The notes beneath the pieces are model-generated. The model did not search any database. It was given only the letters and a program-made list of their open reading frames with translations, and was not told the DNA's origin. Both the position numbers and the translations under genes were made by a program. Of a stretch of DNA of 64,000 nucleotides, positions 9,740 through 22,100 are shown piece by piece (the stretch's first letter is position 1; the number at the start of each line of letters is the position of its first letter). Source of the DNA: Moniliophthora roreri (Eukaryota > Basidiomycota > Agaricomycetes > Agaricales > Marasmiaceae); NCBI GenBank assembly GCA_001466705.2, contig LATX02000218.1, forward strand, positions 248,001 to 312,000, given 5' to 3'.

Positions 9740-12700
9740 ACACGCCCTCTGGGTAGATGCGGGTTTTCTAGCATGAGAATGCTATAGATGTTGACATTAG
9801 TCAATATACGACGAGTGACCTGAATTTTAGAGACGCACCATATGTCGTGCTCCTAGATGAGCATCTGCTACCATATATCCCATCGCTTCTAGTACTAGTC
9901 GTAATGCAGGTCTAAGTCCAAAGTCAAGAGTCATCCGATAAACACTGTTGAACAGCGACATACCGCTAGGTTTAGAGGCGAATCGTTCAAAATAGAACTG
10001 TGTGTGACTGAGGAGACCTGCTTCAAGACTTGTACCAGTCAAATCTAGCACGTCCTAAGATGGGATCCATCTAAACATTAGAATCGCAGATTTGAATCAG
10101 TTCAGAGACAAAAAGAATGAATGAGGCGGGATTACTTACGGAAATGGGCGTTCAATGTGAGCAACACAAAAAAGCTGGAAGCCTTGACGATGTCCGAGTA
10201 ACATTGTAACCGAACCAAAAGACAATTGGGTGGGAAACTCGAGTTGGCCGTCGAACAAAAAACCAAGCGCCCACGGGTGGAACCGTGGTCGCGTGGTGGC
10301 GTTGGCCTGCAGCGAAATAGGTTCTCAGAGGTCTGAAAACTTGACGGTCGTTCCAAGATCCCATGCCCTTGAAGGAAGTGCGACGCCATAGTATGATGAC
10401 GTGCCCATAGAATTAGCGGCTTGCGATGAAGCTGTGGTAAGTACCAGCAGATAACGCCAGCAGTCTGAGCAAAACAAGAGGAACACTGTTCTCTACGCCC
10501 GGAAACACCTTCGTCCGCGATCTCTTTGACTGCACCTGCTTCTTGGAAGCCGAAATGTGATCTACTGCCATATACGCATGCAATATATGTTTCAACTGCC
10601 AGGTGTAGAACGAATAGAACGACTACGATTGTAAGTGGAGCTTTTCGATGATTAGGAATTTTTCAGAGTTGGGATTGCGAGGGAACCGTGACGGTCCAAA
10701 TACGTCGACGAGAAGCTGTTTGTAAGCGCACGACCACATATTCGCTAAGAGCACGAAGTCCTGCTAACTCAAGATCTTCAGTCACGGACAAAGACAGTAT
10801 ACAAAACTCACCATACTAGTCAAGGATACAACATAGAATGGTCCACGTTATATTCGGTTCCGGCGTGACGCTCTCAGACTTCCTGCCTGTCTCCAGGGCC
10901 ATTATTATATTGGAGTACCATTGGTGAACGCGCAGTCTTTACCGCTACAAATCCTAGAGAACGTTCAACAGCTCGCCTGAATTTCATTAGATTGTTTACA
11001 TACCTGATACCAATCTTTTGCCTGCAAACCCCGAACAGTAGTGGCCGTCACCCGGAAAGCAGCGAGAATATGTGTTAATCGGGATTACGACTGAAATTTC
11101 TAGGATAGGTGAGCAGGACAGAGAGATGGAGATACGATTATGACAAGAGCTTCTGAGGAGGTCAGAGGCCCATGGAGAGGTCGATAGCTGAAAGTTGGAA
11201 AAGCTAGTACGACATTAAGACCGGCATTGATGTGAAGAACACTGGGAACGCACCTGCCAATTAGTAAGAGCCAGAAGACGATCTGTATGAGCTTCATGCT
11301 GTGATTACAGTCATGAGGCTAGCCCGTTGGGAAATGGACATGATGGTCCGACGTCGTTGAGTCAAAGATGCGTCCAGCATCGCTAAGCTTTAGCCTTTCT
11401 CTCCCACGTCGCTGACCTCTTTCTTCGACTGGAACATGCTTTTATAAATCACAATTCGACGCAAGATTCATGGACTGAACACAACGGAGACACCGGGAAA
11501 TTCACCAAACAGAGGATTCAGGTACTCTACTGACTTGTAGTGATACTCAGAGCGGTGCGTCCTCTCATAGTTATCTGATCTCTGAGCTCTCCTACTGATA
11601 GACACGGTAGCATTGAGACTATGTACTCGCAAGCATGTGGTGAACGCTTCAGCGTCTACCCAACCAAGAAGAGGCGAACGTGTACGGTTCAGCAGTCTCA
11701 GAATAAACCAAATCAACGGTCCAGTTGCAGTAGAGGTTACTGGGTGTGTTTAATCCTGTCTGTCATGTTTACCTCCTACTAGCTGACGTTGTCTGTCTTT
11801 ACAGCATATTTCTGGCCTACAGCTATACATAATACAACAGGAACCCTGACAGCTGAATGTGAACCCGTGGTCTACACGCGATGGGAGATAGAGCTAGGAA
11901 GTGTGAGCGCTCCCCTCACATTATAGAATTCGTTCCACGTCTAACTCTTCCAAAAGGCCTGGTTTGAGACAGTCATATTCCGTGCGTTCAAGACCAATTT
12001 GATCACGATAAAACTGTTCGAAGTCTTGTCTGGAAAAATACTCTCCCCGATCAAGTGTGTTTCTTTCGCTGCTCCATGTACAGCTTTCCTCCGGTACTGA
12101 GAACATAACCTGGTTGTAGCAGATTCACCACCTGAATGTCTACACAGCCCACCGCGTATCATGCCCCATAAAATTCGTCACCGCACGCCTAGACTCCACC
12201 GTTCCGAAGACCGAACCAATTGGCAAATAATAGCTCACGTTCAGTGCCTAACATACAGCATCCAATCCGATACATCAACGAAAGAAGTGACCATAGTATT
12301 TCTTCAAGCCGCCAAAAGTGAAATCATCTTACCCAGCTTGCCTCTGGTCCTGTACTAATGACATATAACAGCATATCGACCACCAAATCGACAGTTCATG
12401 AAGAAAATGGATCAAGAAACAGATCATTTATACAGACAGCGAACCGGAGGGTTTACATTCGCCGGGTACTGGTTACTACTAGTGGCCAGTATTGATCGAG
12501 CATTGGAGCTAGCGCTTTGAAGACTGGATTGAGTGCTGGATGATTGATGATGGTTCGTTTAAAGGGAAAGTGTTGATTCGGTCTCGGCGTAATGACTGAC
12601 GGGATAACTTTCATTGTCAGAAATGCTGCCTCTGACTTTAATTGAATGGCTTGCAGATTGCGCTCTGGGGCTATGAATCCCGAAGAGCATGGTTAGAGGA

Positions 12701-13330
12701 CAAGGCGGAAATCAGTACTAGTACTAATTACTGTCGTGTTGAGCAAGCATGTACTTGTACAGTAGAGTCGCAATCAGTATCTGCTGGCCGTGGACGATGA
12801 GTATATTGTTGTCGCGCTGACGCCGAATTCCTGAAGCCAAGCTGGCGCGACTCCTTCCTTACTACCACCACACCACACTCTTATAGTGGAGATGTTCATA
12901 TTCTACCCAGTGGGATACGCGTGCTTCAAGCTACAAAACCTAATCGTCATACATGCAAACCGGATTATCATTGGGGGCAAAAAGAACGATTGAAAGGGGT
13001 CAGACACGGTAACTGATAATCAGCAAAGGTTTTCATGTTGATTCGGCATCTAGCAAACAATAAAGTCTAAAGCCATGATATTAAGGCCCCAGAGATGCAT
13101 GAGGCCAAACTCGCCGGTCAAGGTTGGGGCTGGCTAGCATATACCTTTTACTTTGACGCTCACTCTCCAGTATTCGCATAGATTGACGCCGTCGCCCTGT
13201 CACCCAGAAAAGGTATCCATTCATCAAATCTAATATCAGCTGACATATAAAATGATGTACGTCCTCATGTTCCCCACGACGCACCTTGCCTGCTTACCAC
13301 CACGATCTCACTCAACCTCACTCAACCGGA
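9740..13330. other. 3.6 kb without a recognisable gene
   Basis: Several minus-strand frames of 60-85 codons occur at 9827-10051, 10132-10595, 11100-11297, 11468-11716 and 11921-12106. Some have hydrophobic stretches (VLFVLHLAVETYIACVYG on the minus strand near 10600; MKLIQIVFWLLLIG at 11297). They could be exons of one or more decayed membrane-protein genes, but I could not chain them with consistent splice phases and recognise no domain. CpG content is still normal here. Sequence from 12400 to 13330 shows nothing identifiable. Confidence 0.35.
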
Positions 13331-13331
13331 A

Positions 13332-15482
13332 ATGAGCCTCACGAGCTGTTCGCGTGTTTCTATCAAGGGCAAGAACACTTTCAACCATGTTAGAGGGAAT
13401 CAAGTCAACGGGACAGTTAATGTGCGTACCGTCAACTTCAACACTGGACAGATGGAGGTAAAGCATACCAAGTATGATCAGGTAAGTGTGCCAGTCATTC
13501 AGGTATGCCTCACATCACTAAGGAGTACCCTTTACAGTTTCGTGAGGTGATACTTGGGGACGTTATCTTGGAGAAGGAACTACATTCTTCCGACATGGAC
13601 TGGAAGTGGAGAAGCGGGAGACGCGGGAGGTGGTATGCCACCCGATGCAAGGCTCAGAGAGCAATATACACTGTTGAGATTGTGGACCAAAAAGCCAAAT
13701 TCACTGCTATTACTTATGAGGGCAAAGATGCACGACGCGTTTGGGAAGAAGATTTTGAACAGTTCTCATGTACCAAGTAGGTTTCCATCTATTGCTTGGG
13801 AGCTCTATATTCTGACATGTGACCAGAAATCTGAGCTCATTTCAACTCTTTGGGATCAACCAATCATCAATCCCAATGCTGATTTTCCATAATGGTACAA
13901 ATCACCTTCTTTCCTCTGTCAATAGTCCATTCTGACCCTGTAGAATGCAGAATTGATTCCTCTGGGACATTTTTACAAGCGATCGTTCTGGTCGAATGTC
14001 TACCTTCAACATCTGACAGTCAGTATGGTTTCTGAATTCTCTAAAACCTGAAGTAATGCCCTTCATTCCTCCAGGTGAACAATGGATGGACAGGGTCGAA
14101 TGTGTGGGTGGATGCAAGAGGCTCTCTCTGTAGTGGACCTGATGGGCCTGACGCAAATTGGCGAGGCTTCCGTACTAATGGATCTTTCATTGTCCCATCA
14201 AAAGCAGAAATGCTCAAAGATGACATTTCCTTTCAATTCTTCTGCAAAATTGGGTCAAGTGTGGACAGTAGTGTTTTGTGGTGTGCATTGCGTAGTTGGG
14301 AACAAACCTATCTTGATGATCTATTTCTGGGGGCAGCAGAAGACCTCCAATCCAAGAATCCTGACAATTCTGCCTGGAATTCAGCAACATATCCATATCT
14401 TCCTGGCCTTTGGCAGGATCCACTCCATCACATTCTGATGAACATTATAGGTGGGCTTTGGTTTAACACTGTGTACTCGCCGTCAATGGGGGCTGTTGCA
14501 AGGTGGCCAAAGAGTGCTGATTCATCATGGAAGTGGTGTTGGTATAAGCAGAGGGGCCTGGTAGACAAAATGGTACTTGATGGGGGGTTGACACGGTGAG
14601 TGATCCTGTGGTTCCTGTTTGATTTGGGCTCAGGAATCCACAGTTTCACATTAGATCTGACTCAAGGGAAGAATGTTTTTTTCTGTATAATGTATAGCCC
14701 AAAGCCCTGCCATGCATGGTTATCACAATCCTCCTGGGCTTTTGGTGCTCTCAATGTTACAGCAGGGGAGGAAAACTTCTGTATGTCCCCTCTCTGTTGA
14801 ATATATTCTGAATACTCATTACTCTCTCCACTACCAGTTGTCATTGGACCACCTGCACTGAAAATAGAACACACTCTACATGAATATGATGGCCTTACAG
14901 CATTTTTCAACCTCTGTGATGGCAAGCCCCCAGTTGAAGAAACCCCACCTGCTCCCTCACCAATATATCTTTTCCTTCATCCCTTTCCTAAGTCAATATC
15001 GGAATTTGTGTCATGGAGATGCCAACCCTACTTCTGGTCTTTTGACAAGACTGGTCAATCCAAGATGTCAGAGGAGGAGTGTGAGAGGTGGGGAGTTCCA
15101 GTGCTCACCTGCAGGATTGGGCGTTTTTGGGTGCGCAAATGGCCTACCTATGTCTACACTGCCCTCCGAGAATGGCAAGAAGCACGTGGCTTTGACCCCA
15201 CTACATCTGATTGGGCAAGGAGTATGGGGTATCCAGAGTTTGAGATAGTTGGTGTAGGGAAGAATAATGGGCAGTTTGAAGAGATTGATGTTCAAGGTGA
15301 GGTACTCATGTTGTTTTGCTTCACACTCTGACTAACTCTGGTGAGCAGAAGGGAAATCTGGCAATTTGTGGCAGAAACTACTTGCAGTGGTTGGAGATCA
15401 GTACAATTGGGTTCTAGAGATGTCATTATATTGGTTATTACTCTATTTATGGACTCTATTCTGTGACTTTTGTAGAACATGA
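13332..15482 (+). CDS. Uncharacterised Agaricomycete protein, 8 exons, 591 aa, intact
   Basis: Exons are 13332-13481, 13538-13776, 13827-13894, 13951-14018, 14075-14595, 14644-14780, 14838-15296 and 15349-15482. Every intron is GT-AG and 48-57 bp, and all phases join into one frame of 592 codons. Conserved-looking blocks in order are GNQVNGTVNVRTVNF and KYDQFREVILGDVILEKE (N-terminal), AIYTVEIVDQKAKFTAITYE, QLFGINQSSIPMLIFHN, a central region with CSGPDGPDANWRGFR, LMNIIGGLWFNTVYSPSMG, LSQSSWAFGAL, and EEECERWGVPVLTC ... WARSMGYPEFEIVG near the C-terminus. I recall this architecture as a lineage-specific family of unknown function in Agaricomycetes. It has no enzyme motif, signal peptide or membrane helix that I can see. 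It borders the CpG-poor repeat block yet has kept its frame and splice sites, which suggests recent selection. Confidence 0.8.
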
Positions 15483-17420
15483 GTTGATATGTATTATCTG
15501 GATATAGTACAATGTGGTATATAGGGATAGCAAATACCAGCTACCAAGAGTGTTGAAGGGTGCTGAAGGATTTCAAGGAATGCCAATCTCAGAAAGTGGC
15601 CTCCATTATCTTAGCATATAATTAAAACAAGAACTGGGGCATGATGTGCAGTGAGCTGTTCAACTAGTGTAAATAGGTTGTATTCTTCTCTGCCATGTTC
15701 TCTGTTTTGAGCAGTGTATGCAGTGATAATCATTTCCTGGTGGCCCACACTCAATAGGTACTATGTTGATGCTGGATTGCAGACACCAAAGGAAACATGA
15801 TAAGCTTGTCAGTTGGGATTCAAGTTATAAGGATAGGTGCACTTACTATGCTGAAATCTGACTGTGATGAGCCTTGAATATTCGTGTTACCCTTATACCT
15901 GGTGCTTGCATTAGTCTTGTGGTACTTTCCAGTTAGGAACTGTAAGTGTTTTTTTTTGTATTAGCTAATCAGTCATGTGGCCAGTTACCAGTACAGTGAG
16001 CTGCCATGTCTCTTTCTATGTCACCACCAATACCCTCAATATACTCTTGTTATACCCATGCCACCTCATATTCAATGGAATTCGGAAGAAAGTCAATTCT
16101 TTTCAAGTGAGCAGTATTAAGAGCAGTCAAATTCCAGCCTAATCTGAGAGTATCAAGAAAAATGCACCAATTTTGCCTCTTGGACTTGGTAGAAGGTTCT
16201 GTGAGATCCTTTGACATTGGAATAGACAGTTCTTGAGATGAAAAATTCAATGTATTGGATGGTATATGGTGTATGGTGCTCACAGTTGATACAGATAAAG
16301 GCAGGGAACAGGTGATTATCTAATACAAAAAACACCCATGGTTTATTACTGTGGAATTGTTCCAGACTATATACTACCACATTACTTGTGATTGTCAGGT
16401 AGTATTGTCAGTCTGGGTACCTAAGACTATGTTTGCATGGTATCTGGAGTACTCCATGAGTACTACTGTAGCATTTTGTTCATTTCAGATGGCTATGTGA
16501 CCTGTGACCTCATTATCCAGAAGTGACCTCTTGGATAGAGGGCTGGTGATCTGTGACTGCTGAAAATTTTTCAGATATTGGCACTCAGAACCACCAAATT
16601 TGAATGATTTTGAGACCATTAATGCTTCTGCATTTGCTTCCCAGGCAAATATTCCATCTGGTCACATCTTGATATCCATAAACCTCAGGTCAAGGCATCT
16701 AGGTACAAAGTCTTTTGCTGTGTCAGTGCAGTAGACCCCAACATGAATGATACAGCTCTCTGGGTCTTTCATTCCTTGTAAAAGGGACAATGGGACTCCA
16801 ATTTGATTTCAACAAGTTGACAGGGATATCTCAGTTTTGCATACCCAATGTCTTTCAGATGTACACTGACATGGTCAATTTGTTGGCAGGAAAGTTGGAG
16901 CTGCCTGCAGTGGAGAAGGAGGTCAGCAGTGTGTCCAATAAGGCAATGCTGGAGTACAATGCTTCAGATAGATATTGTTCCTTTTTGGATCCTGACAGAG
17001 ATTGGGTACATTTACCAGTGAGGAGTGTTCCCACAGCCTGTGACAACAGAGCCCAACTGACTGTCCTGGACTTGGTTCTGACTCTCAGAATGTGAGTGTT
17101 CCCACAGCCTGTGACAACAGAGCCCAGCTGACTGTCCTGGACTTGGTTCTGACTCTCCACATGGCATAGGGCTGGGCATGTGGAACACAGTGGTGGAGTA
17201 GGACCAGAGCTTCAATCAATTGCTCTGAAAGAAAGACTACAGAAACAGTCACGAGATCTGCATTTGAAGAGGACATTCAAGAGGATTTGGAGGAATCTAG
17301 CAGTTGGAGTTTGAGTAGGTTTCTGCCATACTTGCTCTATAATCAAGAAGGGTTGTGGGTCAACACTATGAAATGGTACTCTGCTTAAAGTGCCTCCAGT
17401 TCCTATTTATGACAGGTGGT
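15483..17420. other. CpG-poor sequence without a recognisable gene
   Basis: Frames of up to about 100 codons are present (16790-17095; 16050-16283 minus), but none has a known motif. From here to 30.4 kb CG dinucleotides are very rare. The only structured item is the 71-bp tandem duplication at 17025-17166. Decayed repeat DNA is the likeliest content. Confidence 0.4.
17025..17166 (+). repeat. Two-copy tandem duplication, 71-bp period
   Basis: The unit starting gtgttcccacagcctgtgac at 17025 repeats at 17096 with very few changes (for example cccaactga versus cccagctga) and ends near ggttctgactctc in both copies. It has no coding meaning that I can support. Confidence 0.85.
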
Positions 17421-17429
17421 AATATGGTG

Positions 17430-18994
17430 AACATAGAAAAGGCCCAATTTTATTCAATTTACATTACTTTTGAATCAGAACACTTTAGTATGACTCAAGA
17501 TAATGGGTAATAAGAACTAGAGTAAGCCCAGTCTGCTAGTCATTGCCTTAGAGAAGCTATGGTGCATTGGAAAGTACAAAGAGCTATATGATATGCTATA
17601 CAGAGGTGTCTAGGCTGTACTTTCTGACTTATCTATATATCAGATCCAAAGTGGATCACTCCCAGTAATTTGTCTAAGATGAGACTAGTGGAAAACTACC
17701 TGAAAGATAACCTCCAAAAGTCTAACTCAAGTTGTCGTGCAAGTGTGGATCAATGTGATCAGAATTGCCACACTTAGAATGCCAACAAAACTCTTAGCTA
17801 GGTTGATTCTCTCTTATTGAAGTTTCTACTTCAAAATGTTCACTTCCAAAGGAGTATAGATGGGTTTTAAAAGAGGTTTATTTCACAAACACACACAAAA
17901 CACAAAGAACACAATGCACAAAGCACAAACACAAGAGCTACAGTCCTGTACAAAGACTCAATAGCCAATATAGTCTGACCCTATGGAGTTCAAGACTTCT
18001 TTAAGACAACTACAGCACACAGCATACTGGAAAAGGTCCTAGACCAGTTTCTACAAAGAGCTCAGTGCAGGCATACCCCTTGCTAAGACTCTAAGTGTGT
18101 CACAACCTGATACACACACAGGCAACACTCCAAGTGCCCAAGGCTCCTTCTTGGTGTAAAGTGTCTCTTAAAAAAGTGCTAATTCACACTCAAGATGTTA
18201 CTCTTATCTCTTATGATGCAAGTTTGTTATCAGATGTCTATCTCTCTAGAGTCACTCAGAACCAATCTCCAGAGCCTGTAGTGAGGAAGCAAAACTGGAA
18301 TGGCACACAAAGTTATACACCAAACAAACTCTTCATGTATTCACAATCAGAGGGGGCAGAGTTACTTGAGTATATACAAATATCTGACTGTCTTTATATA
18401 TGGTCTATGGAATATATCTACAGAAAAATATAAATAATGTCCAATAATTCAGGAAATAATAAATAAGTGACTGAAATGCTAAAAGAGGGAATATTTGGGT
18501 GTCATGGAGTCTGGCCACTAGGGTATCTGACCATATCTGCATGGGTATCTACTTCTCCAGGTGGTCTGGACTCTATAATTGGTATTTTCTCTTTTCTAAG
18601 TCAGGTATCTATGAGCAGATGGGTGTATCTGTTCTGTATTCTTACAGCATTTCTCTTTCTAGCATCTGCATGTCTGCAGAGGCCTAGATGCCAAAGTCTC
18701 CAAGGTCAGAACATGCTGTTACTGTTTCTATCTTCTTCAACAATGCATTCTTAGTCTTAGTTAGAACTTCTCATGCATTAGATATTTATTGTATGTCTTG
18801 TTATATCTGTCTGTAAGTAGCAGCTGTCCTTTAGAAACTGTTTCCTGCCTTCCAAGGCTGCTTTGTACTTGGTTATGTGATTTCACATCTATGTGCCAGT
18901 CTCAACCTCTTCATTAAGAGATCATCTGCTTTGACTTTGATCCACCTATTGAATTCTGATGACAATTGTTCTCTAATTATTCCTTTTCTAAGTC
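17430..18994 (+). repeat. Repeat family R1, plus-strand copy (with leading segment S1)
   Basis: 17430-17655 (segment S1, taatatggtgaacatagaaa onward) reappears reversed at 20826-21064. 17660-18994 reappears reversed at 21226-22099 and again at 22600-23450. A frame at 18095-18433 is kept in both reversed copies with few changes, but it has no recognised domain. An A/C-rich tract (cacaaacacacacaaaacac) lies at 17885-17935. The family could be a decayed retroelement or a long non-autonomous element. No LTR, transposase or reverse transcriptase is visible. Confidence 0.7.
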
Positions 18995-20650
18995 GTTAAT
19001 ACCACTTGCTTCTGCTACACAAAAGAGCTGATCTGTTGATCAGATCCTACTCTCCTATTGTCTATATGTATGTAGTGATGTGCAGAGTGTGGTTCAGCAT
19101 AATCAGAGTTACTGCACTTAGACTCTTATTTGATTATATTGCTCTGAATAAGTATGTATTTGTTTATTGATGTAGAGACTATGAAGATATATTTGTTTAA
19201 TAATTCTTTTTATTGTGTGTTTTCTGGTTTATACTATCTCAATCAAGCCTGAATACAACAGCTAATTGCACTGAGGTAATGGTAAGACTACTCTGAAGTG
19301 ATAACCCAAGAAATTAAAGACTACAGTACCCTCTGTACTGAATACAACCCTCTTGGTTGTGATCTGTAATGCACTTAAGCAGGAAAACTTCTACTTCAAA
19401 TGTAGCCTGAGCTCTCTCTAGGATGCATCAATACTAGCAAAACACTAGCTGCCTCCAGAAAGCCACCAAAACTTTCTGATACAAAGTCTTCTCTTAACTT
19501 GAAAATGACTATTTGCTAAAGCACAGAACAAATATCTGGCTTTGCTGTTACTATCAAGTTTGGTCTATAGCCTTATATCTCAACTAGGTCTACTCTGAGT
19601 CTCTAGGGCCTGACATGAGGAGGAAAATCTGATTGAATGTGATTTCTCTACACAAACAATAGCCACATACAAATTGCATAGTGGTGGGGCAGATTCCTCT
19701 TGCTCCCATCTACAAAATGGCTGTCCTTATATACTGCTGGAAACAAATATCTACAATAAAATTATAATAATAGGTATATATCATACTGGTCACAGGAAAA
19801 ATCACAAAATGAATGTATATGGGTTTAGCCTCTTGTCACAATAGTAATCCCATACTGTATATAGGCATGCAGGTCACCAACAAATACAATCTTGGGTATT
19901 GGAAGCACAACTTGAGCTAGGCTCTCTGTGCAGTATATGAGTATCTAGAATCGGAATCCATTGCTACTGCATAGCAGTTCCTTATTCTGTTTTTCAATAG
20001 TTGGAAATGCTCTCAACTTCCATAGGAGTCATTGAATATTTCCTTATTCTGTTAGTCCTATCTGACTGACTCATTCTTATCTCTCATGGTTCTCCTCTTG
20101 TTTATCTATTCTATCTGACATCCATCTTATCACTTTCCTCCTATCTTGGAGGGATCATCATATCATCATTCTGTAATGTGGAGTGATCATATACTTGAGC
20201 TAATATTTCATTGTATATCTGATTTAGATATTGTCATATCTTTTCTCTTAGTATATTATAGGTATCATCCTGAGCTTGAATGAGCTCTCTGAGAGTAAAT
20301 GAAAGTTGTTTTAAAAGTAAAATATTCTCTTGATACACCATATATATGTTCAACTATTGATGTGTCTCCTTTTGAACAACACCATATAGAGGTTCCTACA
20401 GGTTTTGGGAAGCTCAATGCACAGCATTGAGAGTCTATAAGTGACTTGGTACCCATGTGGGGCATACTGTAAATACAATTAACTTATAGCTTTGTGCCAT
20501 CAAGCATATATAGGTTTTGACTGACTACTTGGGCTTATATCAGTCCTTCTATTTCCATATTTAATATCATCTCAACTGTTAAAATACATCCAATTGATGT
20601 TCATATGTGTAGAATTTTAAAGGTTTATAAAATTGGCATATTATCATCTC
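18995..20650 (+). mobile_element. Repeat family R2, copy 1 (about 1.65 kb), inserted in R1
   Basis: The unit begins near taataccacttg (18997) and ends near attggcatattat (20643). The same unit recurs at 27621-28264 (cut by a gap) and at 29493-30458 plus 38751-39435 (split by a chromovirus). Its ends are weakly inverted (TAATACCAC against TAATACACC read from the far end of copy 3). Copy 1 splits R1: the word cttttctaag stands just before it (18985-18994) and again just after it (20652-20662), consistent with a target duplication. Segment 19959-19963 (cattg in atccattgctactgcatag) is the empty version of the site used by the chromovirus in copy 3. No coding capacity is recognised. Confidence 0.7.
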
Positions 20651-22099
20651 TCTGTTTGATGTCTTTTCTAAGTACCTCTGTACTGTTTGACTGCATGTTG
20701 CACTTTGCAGATATTATAGAAAGTTGAAATAAAAACAAAATTCCCATTGATAGCACTTTTAAGAGCTTGGTTAACTAGCCAGTGCATTTATATGGTCATA
20801 GTTAGGTTCTCTACAGGTTTTGGGAGTGATCCACTTTGGATCTGATATATAGATAAGTCAGAAAGTACAGCCTAGACACCTCTGTATAGTGTATCATATA
20901 ACTCTTTGTACTTTCCACTACACTATAGCTTCTCTAAGGTAATGACTAGCAGACTGGGCTTACTCTAGTCCTTATTACCCATTAGCTTGTGTCATATTAG
21001 AGTGTTCTGATTCAAAAGTATTGTAAATTGAATAAAATTGGGCCTTTTCTATGTTCACCATATTACCAAAACCTGTAGAGAACCTAACTATGACCATATG
21101 AATGCATTGGCTAGTTAATCAAGCTCTCAAAAGTGCTATCAATGGGAATTTTGTTTTTATTTCAACTTTCTATAATATCTGCAAAGTGCAATATGCAGTC
21201 AAACAGTACAGAGGTACTTAGAAAAGAAACAATCAGAGAACAATTGTCATCAGAATTCAATAGGTAGATCAAAGTCAAAGCAGATAATCTCTTAATGAAG
21301 AGATTGTGACTGGCACATAGATATGAAATCATAACCAAGTACAAAGCAGTCTCAGAAGGCAGGAAACAGTTTCTAAAGGACAGCTGCTACTTACAGACAG
21401 ATATAACAAGACATACAATAAATATCTAATGCATGAGAAGTTCTAAATAAAACTGAGGATGTATTGTTGAAGGAGATAGGAACAGTAATAGTAGTTCCAA
21501 CCTTGGAAACTTTGGCATCTAGGCCTCTGCAGACATACAGATGCTTAAAAGAGAAATGCCATAAGAATATGGGATGGATACACCCATCTGCTCATAGATA
21601 CCTGACTTAGAAAAGAGAAAATACCAATTATAGAGTCCAGACCACCTGGAGAAGTAGATACCCATGCAGATATAGTCAGATACCCTAGTGGCCAGACTCC
21701 ATGACACCCAAATATTCCCTCTTTTAGCATTTCAGTCACTTATTTATTATTTCCTGAATTATTGGACATTATTTATATTTTTCTGTAGATATATTCCATA
21801 GACCATATATAAAGACAGTCAGATATTTGTATATACTCAAGTAACTCTGCCCCCTCTGATTGTGAATACATGAAGAGTTTGTTTGGTGTATAACTTTGTG
21901 TGCCATTCCAGTTTTGCTTCCTCACTACAGGCTCTGGAGATTGGTTCTGAGTGACTCTAGAGAGATAGACATCTGATAACAAACTTGCATCATAAGAGAT
22001 AAGAGTAACATCTTGAGTGTGAATTAGCACTTTTTTAAGAGACACTTTACACCAAGAAGGAGCCTTGGGCACTTGGAGTGTTGCCTGTGTGTGTATCAG
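20651..22099 (-). repeat. R1 end in plus orientation, S1 reversed, then R1 reversed (inverted structure)
   Basis: 20651-20826 is the plus-strand tail of R1, ending ctctacaggttttgg. 20826-21064 is S1 in reverse. 21065-21225 is the R1 tail reversed, starting ccaaaacctgtagag. 21226-22099 is the R1 body reversed. The two R1 tails therefore face each other across about 240 bp and could form a long hairpin. The block ends at a single N at 22100. Confidence 0.65.
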
Positions 22100-22100
22100 N
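22100..22100. other. Assembly gap (single N)
   Basis: The N interrupts the reversed R1 sequence: the left side stops inside gtgtgtatcag, and the right side restarts at tgcagtcatacagtacagag, which belongs elsewhere in the repeat (compare 21196). The join between two R1 copies is therefore unverified. Confidence 0.85.

Noticed and set aside
9827..10595. A multi-exon seven-helix membrane protein on the minus strand
   Set aside because: Hydrophobic pieces exist but splice phases could not be chained and no conserved motif was found; kept only as a note.
17085..17111. A 16-bp intron at gtgagtgttcccacag
   Set aside because: Far below a workable intron length; it is the junction of the 71-bp tandem duplication.
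18095..18433. 112-codon frame shared by three R1 copies as a possible transposon protein
   Set aside because: The copies are too similar for frame conservation to mean anything, and there is no domain, start context or intron logic.
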